A DNA stretch of 64,000 nucleotides from Pseudaminobacter soli (ex Li et al. 2025) (lineage in GTDB: Bacteria > Pseudomonadota > Alphaproteobacteria > Rhizobiales > Rhizobiaceae): positions 248,001 through 312,000 of the forward strand of contig NZ_PXYL01000002.1 in the NCBI RefSeq assembly GCF_003012705.1. The letters are read 5' to 3'. Every line of letters starts with the position of its first letter. Position 1 is the first letter of the stretch. The position numbers and the translations under genes were made by a program. Below the pieces are notes generated by a model. That model saw only the letters and a list, made by a program, of their open reading frames with translations. It did no database searches and had not been told where the DNA came from. Shown one piece after another: positions 25,461 through 34,040 of the stretch.

Positions 25461-26331
25461 GGCGAACCTCCTCGCGGTCGAACGATGCCAATTCCTCGCG
25501 CAAGCCGGCGAAGATGCTTTCCGGCACCGGTGCAAGCGCCCGGTCGGGCCGGTCGTAACGCGGACCGGCGGCAAGAAGCGCTTGCATATAGGGATGGCGC
25601 GGGCGCTCCATGATCTCGGCGGTCGCTCCGGCTTCCACGACCATGCCGCCATAAAGCAGGGTCACGCGATCGCAGATCTGAGCGACGACGCCGAGGTCGT
25701 GAGTGACGAAGATCACGCTCGTGCCGTGCTTGGCCTGCATGGCGCGGATCAGGCGCAGGATCTGCTTCTGCACCGTCACGTCGAGCGCGGTGGTCGGCTC
25801 GTCGGCGACGACGAGCTTGGGGTCCATGGCAAATGCGGCCGCGATCAGCACGCGCTGGCGCATGCCGCCCGACAGTTCGTGCGGATAGGCGCGCATTACC
25901 CTTTCCGGATCGCGAATGTGCACTTCCTCCAAAAGCTCAAGGCCGCGCCGGCGCGCGTCGGTGGAAGACATGCCCCGCTTCAGCCTCAGCCCGTCGGTGA
26001 GCTGGCTTTCGATCCGCCGCCCGGGGTTGAGCGCGGTCATTGGGTCCTGTGGGATCAGCGTAATCTCGGAGCCGGTGATCTTCCGCAGCTCGCGGGACGA
26101 GAGACTGAGCAGGTCGCGCCCCGAAAAGATGGCCGAGCCCTTGGTGATGCGCACCGTTCGCGGCAGCATGCCGAGCACGGCCTTGGAAATCGTCGACTTG
26201 CCCGCACCGCTTTCGCCGACAAGCCCGATGACCTCGCCGGGCGCAAGATCGAGCGAGACGCCGCGCAGGATGGGCGTGCCGCCGTCCCGATCACTGACCG
26301 CCGACAGGTTCCTGATGGAGAGCAAACTCAT
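25453..26331 (-). CDS. Dipeptide/oligopeptide-type ABC importer ATPase (DppD/OppD-like)
   Basis: 292 residues from the ATG at 26331, which overlaps the upstream permease stop (ATGA). Walker A GESGAGKS is at 39-46, and LSGGMRQRVLIAAA and VVADEPTTALDV follow. The tail includes the PYMQALLAAGP segment of this family. It forms the ATPase heterodimer with the downstream gene and energises the DppBC-type channel. Substrates of the family include dipeptides, opines, nickel chelates and glycosides. Confidence 0.92.
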   Translation of the reverse strand: MSLLSIRNLSAVSDRDGGTPILRGVSLDLAPGEVIGLVGESGAGKSTISKAVLGMLPRTVRITKGSAIFSGRDLLSLSSRELRKITGSEITLIPQDPMTALNPGRRIESQLTDGLRLKRGMSSTDARRRGLELLEEVHIRDPERVMRAYPHELSGGMRQRVLIAAAFAMDPKLVVADEPTTALDVTVQKQILRLIRAMQAKHGTSVIFVTHDLGVVAQICDRVTLLYGGMVVEAGATAEIMERPRHPYMQALLAAGPRYDRPDRALAPVPESIFAGLREELASFDREEVRHG

Positions 26332-27209
26332 CGGCGCATCACCGGATCGATTACCCGGCGCAATCCGTCCCCAAGCTGGTTGAAGGCGAGCACCGTGGCA
26401 AAGAGCATGAGCAAGGGAAAGGTCAGGACCCACCAGCCGTGATGGATGATCTGCCGGCCTTGCGCGATCATGCCGCCCCAGGTTGGAATGTCCGAAGCGA
26501 CGGACAGGCCGACGAAGGACAGGATCGCCTCGACGATCACCGCGATGCCCATTTCCAGGCTTACAAGCGCGATGAGGACCGGCGCGACATTGGGCAGGAT
26601 CTCGCGCATCAGGATGGTGAAGCGCGAAAAGCCGATGGTACGCGCCGCCGTGACGTAATCCATGCTCGCCTGGGTCATGGTCTCCGCCCGCACCACGCGG
26701 CAGAAGCGCGTCCAGTCGATGATAACGATAGCCGCTATGACGGAGTGGACGCCGGAGCCGAGAATGGCGACGAGCAGGATCGACAGCAGCACCGGCGGAA
26801 AGGCCATCCAGATGTCCACCAGACGGGACACGACGGCGTCCACCCAACCACCGTACCAGCCAGCCAGAAGCCCAAGCATGGCGCCGACGAGGGCGGCCAA
26901 GCTGGCGGCCACGAAGGCCACTGTGAGCGCGACGCGGCTGCCGTAGACGAGGCGCGAAAGCACGTCGCGGCCGAGGTCGTCGGTGCCGAGATAGTAGCCT
27001 GGCTCTGCACCAGGGAAGCCCGCTGGCGGAAGCGTGCCCAGCATCAGGTCCTGCTCGAGCGGATCCTTGGGGGCGATCCAGGGCGCAAAGAATGCCAGCA
27101 GGACCAGCAGAAGGATGAAGCCGCCGCCGAACAGCACTTTGGGGTTGGCGAAGAGGTTCGCGAAGCGCCGGCGCCGTGCCGCTGTTTGGATGATGACCGC
27201 GTCAGCCAT
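26328..27209 (-). CDS. Dipeptide/oligopeptide-type ABC permease (DppC-like)
   Basis: 293 residues from the ATG at 27209, which overlaps the end of the DppB-like gene by 8 bases. An in-frame start 39 bases upstream also exists. The N-terminal OppC leader segment is followed by about six helices and the cytoplasmic coupling motif (EAA-type loop around TIGFSRFTILMREILPN). The motif LGTDDLGRDVLSRL is characteristic of DppC/OppC. It heterodimerises with the DppB-like protein. Confidence 0.92.
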   Translation of the reverse strand: MADAVIIQTAARRRRFANLFANPKVLFGGGFILLLVLLAFFAPWIAPKDPLEQDLMLGTLPPAGFPGAEPGYYLGTDDLGRDVLSRLVYGSRVALTVAFVAASLAALVGAMLGLLAGWYGGWVDAVVSRLVDIWMAFPPVLLSILLVAILGSGVHSVIAAIVIIDWTRFCRVVRAETMTQASMDYVTAARTIGFSRFTILMREILPNVAPVLIALVSLEMGIAVIVEAILSFVGLSVASDIPTWGGMIAQGRQIIHHGWWVLTFPLLMLFATVLAFNQLGDGLRRVIDPVMRR

Positions 27210-28209
27210 GACGCAGCCGCGGATTGAGCGCGACCACAGCGAGGTCAACGAGGATATTGATCACGATGAACATGAGCCCGAATGCCAAGACCAGCCCCTG
27301 GATCAGTGGCAGGTCGCGGTTGATGACAGCGTCTATCGCCATGTTGCCGACGCCTGGATAGGAGAAGATGCGCTCGACGATGACTGTGCCGCCGATCAGG
27401 AAGGTGAACTGCACGCCGGTGAGCGCGAGCGTCGGGCCGACTGCGTTGCGCAATGCCTCCTGCAGGATCAGCCGCAACTCGGACATTCCCTTCAGCCGTG
27501 CGAGCAGCACGTAGTCTTGCACCATCGTCTCGGCCAGTGCCTGCTTGAGCACGCGCGTTATGACGGCAGCAAGCGGCAGGGCAAGCGCTAGTGTCGGCAT
27601 CACCAAATGCGATGCAACCTCAAGGAACTTGTCGAAGCGCAGCGTGACAATGCTCTCCACGAGGTAGAACCGCGTGGCGAAATCGTCGGCCGACTGCGGA
27701 TTGACCCGGCCGGAAAGAGGAAGGACTGGATAGAAGACGCCGAGCACGAGGACCAGCGCCAACGCCCAGACGAAATCCGGTATCGCCAGCAACAGCCCGT
27801 TGGCCGCGTCTACAACGCTTTCACCGCGAGTGCGGCGTAGCATCGTGCCGACGATCGCTACTCCGCCGCCGATCAGGATGGCCACCAGCAGCGCGGCCGT
27901 TGCCAGTTCGAGCGTCGCGGGCAGTCTTTCCGCAAGCAGGTCGAGAACATCGCGGCGGATGGAAATCGACGTGCCGAAATCGCCGGCAAGAATGCCCTTC
28001 AGCCACAGCGCGAACTGCACGGGTATGCTTTCGTCCAGGCCGTAGTGTGCACGTAGTGCAGCGATGTCGGCCGGGGTTGCCCCCGGCGCGATCATCATCG
28101 CAATCGGATCGCCCGGCGCAACGCGCAACAGGACGAAGACGATGACGCCGACACCGAACAAGGTCGTTGCCGCGATGCCGACGCGTTTGGTCAATCTGGC
28201 TAGAAACAT
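27202..28209 (-). CDS. Dipeptide/oligopeptide-type ABC permease (DppB-like)
   Basis: 335 residues. The start MFLARLTKRVGIAATTLFGV and the motif VLLRVAPGDPIAMM are characteristic of DppB/OppB, followed by about six helices. It lies 36 bases after the binding-protein stop, a gap with only a weak 5-bp hairpin (28219-28235). It is the second gene of the operon and forms the channel with the DppC-like protein. Confidence 0.92.
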   Translation of the reverse strand: MFLARLTKRVGIAATTLFGVGVIVFVLLRVAPGDPIAMMIAPGATPADIAALRAHYGLDESIPVQFALWLKGILAGDFGTSISIRRDVLDLLAERLPATLELATAALLVAILIGGGVAIVGTMLRRTRGESVVDAANGLLLAIPDFVWALALVLVLGVFYPVLPLSGRVNPQSADDFATRFYLVESIVTLRFDKFLEVASHLVMPTLALALPLAAVITRVLKQALAETMVQDYVLLARLKGMSELRLILQEALRNAVGPTLALTGVQFTFLIGGTVIVERIFSYPGVGNMAIDAVINRDLPLIQGLVLAFGLMFIVINILVDLAVVALNPRLRHG

Positions 28210-28245
28210 TGGCTACACTGACCTTTTGTGGGTCAACGCCTCTTG

Positions 28246-29781
28246 TTACGCCTTTTCGATGTGGACCGGCTGAAGCGCGCCGGACTGGTTCGGCGCGACC
28301 TTCAGCTGGGACTTGAAGACGATCGGCTGCACATACTGCAGAAGCGGAATGACATATCCGTTCTCGGCGATGTATTTGGAAACTGCCTTCCAGCCGGCGA
28401 TGCGCTTTTCCTCGTCCTTCTCGCCCCACAGCGGTCCGATGAGCTTGTCGAGGTCCTCGGTCTTCCATGCCGAGTGCGGCGAAGGCCCGAACATCGCAAA
28501 GCCCGTCGACGTGGTCGGGTCGATGATGGCGTTGCCCCAGTTGTAGAAGGCCGCCGGCGCAAGCTGGTGGGCAGCGCGCAGCTCGAAGTGCTTGGCGATT
28601 TCGTAGACCTCGATATCGGCCTCGATGCCGACCTTGCGCCACATGCCGACGATCGCCTGGATCATCTCGTAGTCTTTGGGCTTCAGGCCACGCGTTGTCT
28701 GGATCGTGAACTTTGCCGGCTTATCGGTCGAGTAGCCGCTGGCCGCCAGCAGTTCCTTTGCCTTTTCGGGATCGTAGCCGACGACGACCGAAGGATCATA
28801 GGCGGTGTAGTTCGGCGCTTCCAGCGTGTCGATCGGCACGCCGTAGCCGCGCAGCAGACGATCCACGATCGCCTTCTTGTCGATGGCGTGATGAGCAGCG
28901 AGCCTGACGTTCTTGTCGAGCATGACATCGACATTGGTAATGAAGATCATGCCGATGTCGGTGATCGGCGTGGCAATGCCGGCCAGGCCCTGCACCGACT
29001 TCAGGCGATCGAATTCTTCATAGGGAATATCGAGCGTAACATCGGACGAGCCGCTTTCGATCTCCGCGACGCGACTGGTTGCGTCGGGAACGAACTTGAA
29101 CACGACCGTCTCGAAGGGCGGCTTGCCGCCGAAATAGTTCGGATTGGCCTTGAGGCGCAGGAAGGAGTTGCCTTCATAGGCATCGACCATATAGGGGCCA
29201 GTGCCGATCGGCTTCTTTTCGAAGCCCTCCGCCCCGACCTTCTCGTAATGGGCCTTGGGCAGCACGTAGCCGGTCAGATAGGCCATCCACATGAAGTAGG
29301 TCGGCTCGTAGCGCAGTACGTCGCCGGTGATCTTGTTGCCGTCGATCTTGTAGTTGCCGGCGGTCGACCAGATGAACTGGATCGGGTTCCCGGTCTCCTG
29401 CTTGGCGGCGCGTTCGAGCGACCAAACGATGTCCTCTGCCGTGAGCGGCGTACCGTCGTGCCAGGTGACGCCTTCGCGAACCGTCATCCAGACCTTGGTC
29501 TTGTCCTCGTTCCAGCCCCATTCCGTCAGCAAGCCCGGCTTGAAGGCCAAGTCGGGACCCTGGTCGATGAAGTGATCGAAGACCGTCCGGTAGATCGCCT
29601 GGGTCGCGGGATTGGTGGCATTCGAGCCGACCGTAGGGTCGAACGAGGGCAGGTTCACGTTGAAAGCGATGGTAAGCGTGTCGCTGGCCGCGGCAGCCGA
29701 AATGCCTCGCCCAGCAAGCAAGGCAGCCAGGAAGGTGCCGGCGCCAAGCGCCAGCGCATCGCGCCTGTTAAGCGTCGTCAT
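28246..29781 (-). CDS. Dipeptide/oligopeptide-type ABC substrate-binding protein
   Basis: 511 residues from the ATG at 29781, placed 6 bases after GGAG; an in-frame TTG 12 bases upstream is less likely. The N-terminus NRRDALALGAGTFLAALLAG resembles a Tat signal (twin Arg, hydrophobic core). The mature protein is SBP_bac_5 family, with TLTIAFNVNLPSFDPT at the start and WHDGTPLTAEDIVWS, both typical. It is the first gene of the dpp-type operon. Its location beside a monooxygenase pair suggests a small N-containing compound or opine rather than ordinary peptides. Confidence 0.92.
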   Translation of the reverse strand: MTTLNRRDALALGAGTFLAALLAGRGISAAAASDTLTIAFNVNLPSFDPTVGSNATNPATQAIYRTVFDHFIDQGPDLAFKPGLLTEWGWNEDKTKVWMTVREGVTWHDGTPLTAEDIVWSLERAAKQETGNPIQFIWSTAGNYKIDGNKITGDVLRYEPTYFMWMAYLTGYVLPKAHYEKVGAEGFEKKPIGTGPYMVDAYEGNSFLRLKANPNYFGGKPPFETVVFKFVPDATSRVAEIESGSSDVTLDIPYEEFDRLKSVQGLAGIATPITDIGMIFITNVDVMLDKNVRLAAHHAIDKKAIVDRLLRGYGVPIDTLEAPNYTAYDPSVVVGYDPEKAKELLAASGYSTDKPAKFTIQTTRGLKPKDYEMIQAIVGMWRKVGIEADIEVYEIAKHFELRAAHQLAPAAFYNWGNAIIDPTTSTGFAMFGPSPHSAWKTEDLDKLIGPLWGEKDEEKRIAGWKAVSKYIAENGYVIPLLQYVQPIVFKSQLKVAPNQSGALQPVHIEKA

Positions 29782-29893
29782 ATCTATCTCCAATGTTCCC
29801 CTTGGCGTCGGTGCTTTCGCCGACGCACCCGCCGGCTATGTGCCGATCTGGTGATGCTGGAGGTTAAGATGGTTTCTGCGGCTTTGCCAAGCG

Positions 29894-29917
29894 AAAATAT
29901 ATGTAATCGGATATTTT
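29894..29917. promoter_or_regulatory. AT-rich dyad upstream of the peptide-binding-protein gene
   Basis: AAAATAT (29894-29900) and ATATTTT (29911-29917), a perfect 7-bp inverted repeat with a 10-base spacer, about 115 bases before the start codon. It is a local AT-rich island in GC-rich DNA, and could be a promoter/operator for the winged-helix regulator encoded just upstream. Confidence 0.35.
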
Positions 29918-29951
29918 TTCACGACGGGCGGCCGACAGTGCTGTCGCCGCG

Positions 29952-30554
29952 TCAGTCGCGAGGTTCGGGCTCTGCGGCTTTGGGTTGCGCGGTGACGGCA
30001 AAGCGTCCTGGGCGCCGGCGATGGGTGGCCGCATTCCGTGCCGCCTGCGCGTAAATGCCGGTCATCAGTTCGAGCGTGCGCGCCGCATCCTCCAGGCGCT
30101 GGGCCAGTTCCGGCACGTGTCGCACGGCATCGATCAGCAAGGCTGACCGGACTTCGGCATAGCGGTCGGTGACGTCCTTCCCGAGCGCGGTGACCTCGTA
30201 GGTCACGCCCGAACGTCCGCTGCCGTTGCGCTCGACAAGTCCGCTCTTGATCAGCTTGCGCAGGCTGTACTGGATGTTCGGAATGTCCTCGCGATTGGTC
30301 ATGTATGCGAGGTCATGGATGCTCTTGGGTCTATCATTCATCCGGATGATGTGCAGCAGGGCATTCTCGGGGCCACTCGCCGCAAAATCTATGACGGAAG
30401 CCAGGCACTCGGTCTGCCAGCGGCCAAAAGCCTCGAAGGAGCGCATCAGGGCGTATTCGAGTTCGACGACGTCGACCTCCAGCGGCGTATGCGCCAGGTG
30501 CCAGGTGCGATCGAACGTGTCCGAAGTGCCTTTGTTTTTGCTGTTTCGCGCCAT
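29952..30554 (-). CDS. Winged-helix (MarR-like) transcriptional regulator
   Basis: 200 residues from the ATG at 30554, chosen for the GGGAGGGAG ribosome site; an earlier in-frame start lacks one. A helical N-terminal dimer region is followed by a winged helix (about 75-150) with SIHDLAYMTNREDIPNIQYS and SGLVERNGSGRSGVTYEVTA. It has the pattern of predicted MarR regulators annotated as winged-helix DNA-binding proteins. It lies between the dipeptide ABC operon and the divergent monooxygenase pair and probably controls one or both. The ligand is unknown. Confidence 0.82.
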   Translation of the reverse strand: MARNSKNKGTSDTFDRTWHLAHTPLEVDVVELEYALMRSFEAFGRWQTECLASVIDFAASGPENALLHIIRMNDRPKSIHDLAYMTNREDIPNIQYSLRKLIKSGLVERNGSGRSGVTYEVTALGKDVTDRYAEVRSALLIDAVRHVPELAQRLEDAARTLELMTGIYAQAARNAATHRRRPGRFAVTAQPKAAEPEPRD

Positions 30555-30613
30555 GTGAATCTCCCTCCCGGAAAGATGCAGCAGCGACCCGCTTGCGTCT
30601 ACATAAGATTTCA

Positions 30614-30628
30614 AATAGACATTCTATT
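30614..30628. promoter_or_regulatory. Dyad in divergent regulator/monooxygenase promoter
   Basis: AATAG-ACATT-CTATT, a perfect 5-bp inverted repeat with a 5-base spacer. It lies in the AT-rich 100-base gap, 27 bases before the monooxygenase start codon. Its position suits repression by the adjacent winged-helix protein. Confidence 0.35.
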
Positions 30629-30655
30629 ATAAATTTCATCGTATGGAGGAGCACG

Positions 30656-31780
30656 ATGACTGAATCCCACAACCGTATGTACAATTCCGATACGTTCCTG
30701 CTTGGGACTTTCGCGACCAATTGCTCAAGCGGGCTGACGGTCTCGAAATTGCCGGAACGCTGGAACAATTCCTGGGCCAACAATCTGCGGCTGGCGCAGA
30801 TGCTCGATGACGCCGGGATCGATTTCATGCTGCCGATCGCCCGCTGGGTCGGCTATGGCGGTGAGACGAACTTCCATGGCGGCGTTCTCGAGACGATGAC
30901 CTGGGCGGCCGGCCTGCTTGCCAAGACGCGTGACATAACGATCTTTGCGACCATTCACACCACCGCCAATCATCCTGTGGTGGTGGCAAAGCAGCTCGCC
31001 ACGATCGACCAGATCGGCAACGGCCGTATCGGCCTCAACATCGTCGCGGGCTGGAACAAGCCGGAATACGAGGCGCTGGGGCTGACGCTGCCGGACGACC
31101 ACGAGACCCGCTACGGCTATGCGCAGGAATGGTACGACGTCATCAAGGCGCTTTGGACCCGCACCGAAGCCTTCGATTGGGACGGCACCTATTTCAAGCT
31201 GAAGAACATTCTCGGCGATCCGCGTCCGTCGCGACAGGTGCCGATCCTGAATGCAGCCGGCTCGGGCGAAGGCCGCGCCTTTGCGGTGCGCAATGCCGAT
31301 TTCCTGTTCACGCCAGCCATCGACCTGTCCCGCTCGAGCGAGGAGATCGCGATGCTGAAGCAGCAGGGCAGGGACGTCGGTCGCGACGTGAATGTGCTGA
31401 CCTTCTCGCATGTCGTCTGCCGTCCGACCGAAAAGGAAGCCAAGGAGTTCCTGGAGCACACCGGCAAGAACAACACCGACTGGCCGGCGGTCGACAATCT
31501 CGTGCGGCTCCTGTTCAGCCATGCGCAATCCTTCCCGCATGATCTGCTCGCGCTCATTCGCGATCGCATGGCGGCCGGCCATGGCGGCTTCCCGCTTACC
31601 GGTACGCCCGAGCAGGTGGCCGACGGCCTCACCGCGCTGCATGCGGCAGGATTCCGCGGGACGACGCTTTCCTTCTTCGATTACGCAGAAGAGTTCCCCT
31701 ATTTCCGCGACAACGTTTTGCCGATCCTCGAGGCGCGTGGCATTCGCCCGGCGCATCGTCCGGCCGAAGCGGCTGCGTAA
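30656..31780 (+). CDS. Flavin-dependent luciferase-like monooxygenase (RutA-like)
   Basis: 374 residues from the ATG at 30656 (GGAGGA upstream). It is a TIM-barrel bacterial luciferase-like monooxygenase using reduced FMN. It resembles RutA and alkanesulfonate monooxygenases in GYGGETNFHGGVLETMTWAA, TIDQIGNGRIGLNIVAGWNK and YEALG. RutA forms a flavin-N5-type oxidant to open the uracil ring. The true substrate here is unknown and no other rut gene is nearby. It is followed 18 bases later by a flavin reductase that would supply FMNH2, so the pair is a two-component system. Confidence 0.88.
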   Translation: MTESHNRMYNSDTFLLGTFATNCSSGLTVSKLPERWNNSWANNLRLAQMLDDAGIDFMLPIARWVGYGGETNFHGGVLETMTWAAGLLAKTRDITIFATIHTTANHPVVVAKQLATIDQIGNGRIGLNIVAGWNKPEYEALGLTLPDDHETRYGYAQEWYDVIKALWTRTEAFDWDGTYFKLKNILGDPRPSRQVPILNAAGSGEGRAFAVRNADFLFTPAIDLSRSSEEIAMLKQQGRDVGRDVNVLTFSHVVCRPTEKEAKEFLEHTGKNNTDWPAVDNLVRLLFSHAQSFPHDLLALIRDRMAAGHGGFPLTGTPEQVADGLTALHAAGFRGTTLSFFDYAEEFPYFRDNVLPILEARGIRPAHRPAEAAA

Positions 31781-31798
31781 GGCGAGCGGAGGAACGTC

Positions 31799-32326
31799 AT
31801 GTCAGATGGGTTCACCTCTCACGACATGTCGAGCGAACAGGGTGTGGCGGCGTTTCGCGCCGCCATGCGCCTGATCGTCGGCAATGTCAGCCTCATCACC
31901 GCCGGCGTCGGGACGGATCGTTCCGGCCTCGTCGTCATCTCCATGGTGTCCCTGTCGGCCCAGCCGCCCAAGGTGATCGCCTGCGTCAACCGCTCGTCTT
32001 CGACCTGGCCGATCATCGAGCGCTTCGGCCATTTCGGTGTGAGCTCGCTCGGGCCAGACCATCAGGCATTGGCCGAACGCTTCTCGGGCTTCGGCGGCAT
32101 CAAGGGCGCCGATCGCTATGAGGGTGCCGAGTGGGCGACGATGGTCACCGGCGCCTCGCTGCTCAAGGACGCGGTCGCCGTGTTCGACTGCAAGCTCGAT
32201 GAAATGATCGACCGCGGTTCGCATTCGATCGTCATCGGCTCGGTTGCGGCCGTCGGCACCAGGGATGAGGGTGGCGCTCTGACCTATTGGCGCGGCGGCT
32301 ACCGAGCGCTCCATGTCGCGGCCTGA
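31799..32326 (+). CDS. Flavin reductase (partner of the monooxygenase)
   Basis: 175 residues, flavin reductase-like split-barrel domain (RutF/HpaC type), with SLITAGVGTDRSGLVVISMV and LSAQPPKVIACVNRSSSTWP near the N-terminus. It reduces FMN with NAD(P)H and hands it to the upstream monooxygenase. AGCGGAGGAACGTC precedes the ATG. It is the second gene of a two-gene operon that ends in a strong hairpin at 32335-32360. Confidence 0.9.
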   Translation: MSDGFTSHDMSSEQGVAAFRAAMRLIVGNVSLITAGVGTDRSGLVVISMVSLSAQPPKVIACVNRSSSTWPIIERFGHFGVSSLGPDHQALAERFSGFGGIKGADRYEGAEWATMVTGASLLKDAVAVFDCKLDEMIDRGSHSIVIGSVAAVGTRDEGGALTYWRGGYRALHVAA

Positions 32327-32334
32327 GGCCTATA

Positions 32335-32360
32335 TGCGGTGCGGCTTTGGCCGCACCGCA
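32335..32360. terminator. Bidirectional terminator hairpin
   Basis: TGCGGTGCGGC (32335-32345) pairs perfectly with GCCGCACCGCA (32350-32360) around a TTTG loop, an 11-bp stem. It sits between the convergent flavin reductase and CrtI-like genes and can serve both. It is followed by GCTTTCGG rather than a long T run. Confidence 0.75.
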
Positions 32361-32382
32361 GCTTTCGGAACAGCGGGATCCG

Positions 32383-33951
32383 TTACTTTCCCGCCAGCTT
32401 ACGGCCAAGCATGAAACCGGAGCCGGCACCCGTGCCGGCGCCTGGCCAGGTGGCCGCTCCACATAGATAAAGCTTCTCGACCGGCGTCTTGTAGCGCGAC
32501 CAGCCGGCGACGGGCCTGAACAGAAAATTCTGGTCGAGCCGGTGGCTGCCGGACAGGTTGTCGCCGCCGATGAGGTTGGGGTTTTCGCGCTCCAGGTCAC
32601 ATGGCGTGAACACCGCGCGTCCAAGAATTCGGGAACGTATGCCCGGCGCATAGCGGTCCAGCAGATCCAGCACTCGTTCGGCGTAGGCGTCCTTGGCATC
32701 ATCCCATGAACGCGCCGAAGTCGTGCCGGCTGCATCGCCGAGTATCTCGGCCGGCAGCACGCGCACCTGAACCCAAAGTGTATGTTTGCCGTCCGGCGCA
32801 CGGCTAGGGTCGACCGCCGTCGGCTGGCCGACGACGAGCACCGGCTCGCGCGGCAGAAGACCTGAGGCGGCCTCGGCATAGGTCCGCGCCATCAGGCCCA
32901 TGTCGGGCGCGAGGTGGACATAGGCGAAGCGGTGTAGTTCTGGGCCGGCCTTCCAGTCCGGCAGGCCTTCGAGCGCGAGATGGATCATCATTGTCCCCGG
33001 GCCGGCGCGGAAGCTTGCCACGCGCTTATCGAATGCCGTCCGTCCCGGGTCGCTCGGAAGCAGCTTGCCGAAGACCAGCTTCGGGTGCGCATTGGCGATC
33101 ACGGCGCGGCTTGCCTTCAGCGTCCTGCCGTTGGCAAGTCTCACGCCGGTTGCGCGGCCACCCTCCATCTCGATCGCTTCGACGCCGGTGCCGAGCAAGA
33201 TCTCGCCTCCCTTGGCCTTCAACAGGCTGGTCATCGCCCGGATGATCGTATCCGCGCCGCCTTTGCCGATAACCATGCCGAAGGCCTGGCTGGCCATCGA
33301 TTCCAGATAAGGAAAAAGCGCGCCGCCGGCTGTGTCAGGTGCGAAGTCGAGATGCAGTCCCCACGCCGCCATCATCGCCTTCAGCTTTTCGCTCTCGAAA
33401 TGCGCGTCGAGAAAATCGCGCGGCGTGGACAGAAGCATGCGCCCCATGTCGAGAAGCCCGCTCGTGCCCATGGCACGCCACGCTTTCCATGCCGTCCTTG
33501 CGGTCTGAAGCGAGGGCATTTCGGCGCCGAGCAGGCCGAAAAGATGCGGCGCCTGTGTGCCGAAGCCGGCCACCATCTGCCGCCACGCGTCGGCGTCCTG
33601 CTGGGAGAGCGCGGCAATCCGAGATGCGGTCTCGTCGAGCGATGCGCTGACACCGAGCCAGCTGCCGTCCGGAAAAGCCGAGGCAAATGCATCCGGCGCC
33701 GGCACCAGTTCTAGGCCATGCGCTGTGAGTTCGTCCTTGTAGGTGGCAAAGAAAGCCGAGCCGGCGAACATCGACAGGTTCATGGCGCAAAGGTCGTGGC
33801 GGAAGCCCGGCAGGGTCACCTCGCGGGTCTTGACTGCTCCGCCAGGTTCGGCGGCCTGCTCCACCACCGCCACTTTCCAACCACGCGCGGCCAGATGGAT
33901 GGCTGCCGCGAGGCCATTGTGACCTGCCCCAATTACTATCGCGTCGTGCAT
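32383..33951 (-). CDS. NAD(P)/FAD-dependent oxidoreductase, phytoene desaturase (CrtI)-like, second copy
   Basis: 522 residues. An N-terminal FAD-binding motif IVIGAGHNGLAAAIHLAARG and a C-terminal FAD-closing motif LYLCGAATWPGAGTGAGSG are both present. It is the same subfamily as the protein at 16852-18441 (shared DQ-F-(I/F)RP and pattern of the C-terminal 60 residues), although the two are clearly diverged. It is downstream of an APC transporter in the same direction, with an 89-base gap. The substrate is unknown; carotenoid synthesis genes are absent. Confidence 0.85.
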   Translation of the reverse strand: MHDAIVIGAGHNGLAAAIHLAARGWKVAVVEQAAEPGGAVKTREVTLPGFRHDLCAMNLSMFAGSAFFATYKDELTAHGLELVPAPDAFASAFPDGSWLGVSASLDETASRIAALSQQDADAWRQMVAGFGTQAPHLFGLLGAEMPSLQTARTAWKAWRAMGTSGLLDMGRMLLSTPRDFLDAHFESEKLKAMMAAWGLHLDFAPDTAGGALFPYLESMASQAFGMVIGKGGADTIIRAMTSLLKAKGGEILLGTGVEAIEMEGGRATGVRLANGRTLKASRAVIANAHPKLVFGKLLPSDPGRTAFDKRVASFRAGPGTMMIHLALEGLPDWKAGPELHRFAYVHLAPDMGLMARTYAEAASGLLPREPVLVVGQPTAVDPSRAPDGKHTLWVQVRVLPAEILGDAAGTTSARSWDDAKDAYAERVLDLLDRYAPGIRSRILGRAVFTPCDLERENPNLIGGDNLSGSHRLDQNFLFRPVAGWSRYKTPVEKLYLCGAATWPGAGTGAGSGFMLGRKLAGK

Positions 33952-34040
33952 TGCCTGTCCCCCCCCGACTCAATTCATCCGCATAGGAATACATGCTAAT
34001 ACATAGATGATGTCATGTTTTGACGCCAATTGCCGGACCA

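Noticed and set aside
28228-30054. A 608-codon frame opposite the peptide-binding-protein gene
   Set aside because: Antisense shadow of a clear SBP_bac_5 gene; no ribosome site and no recognisable family.
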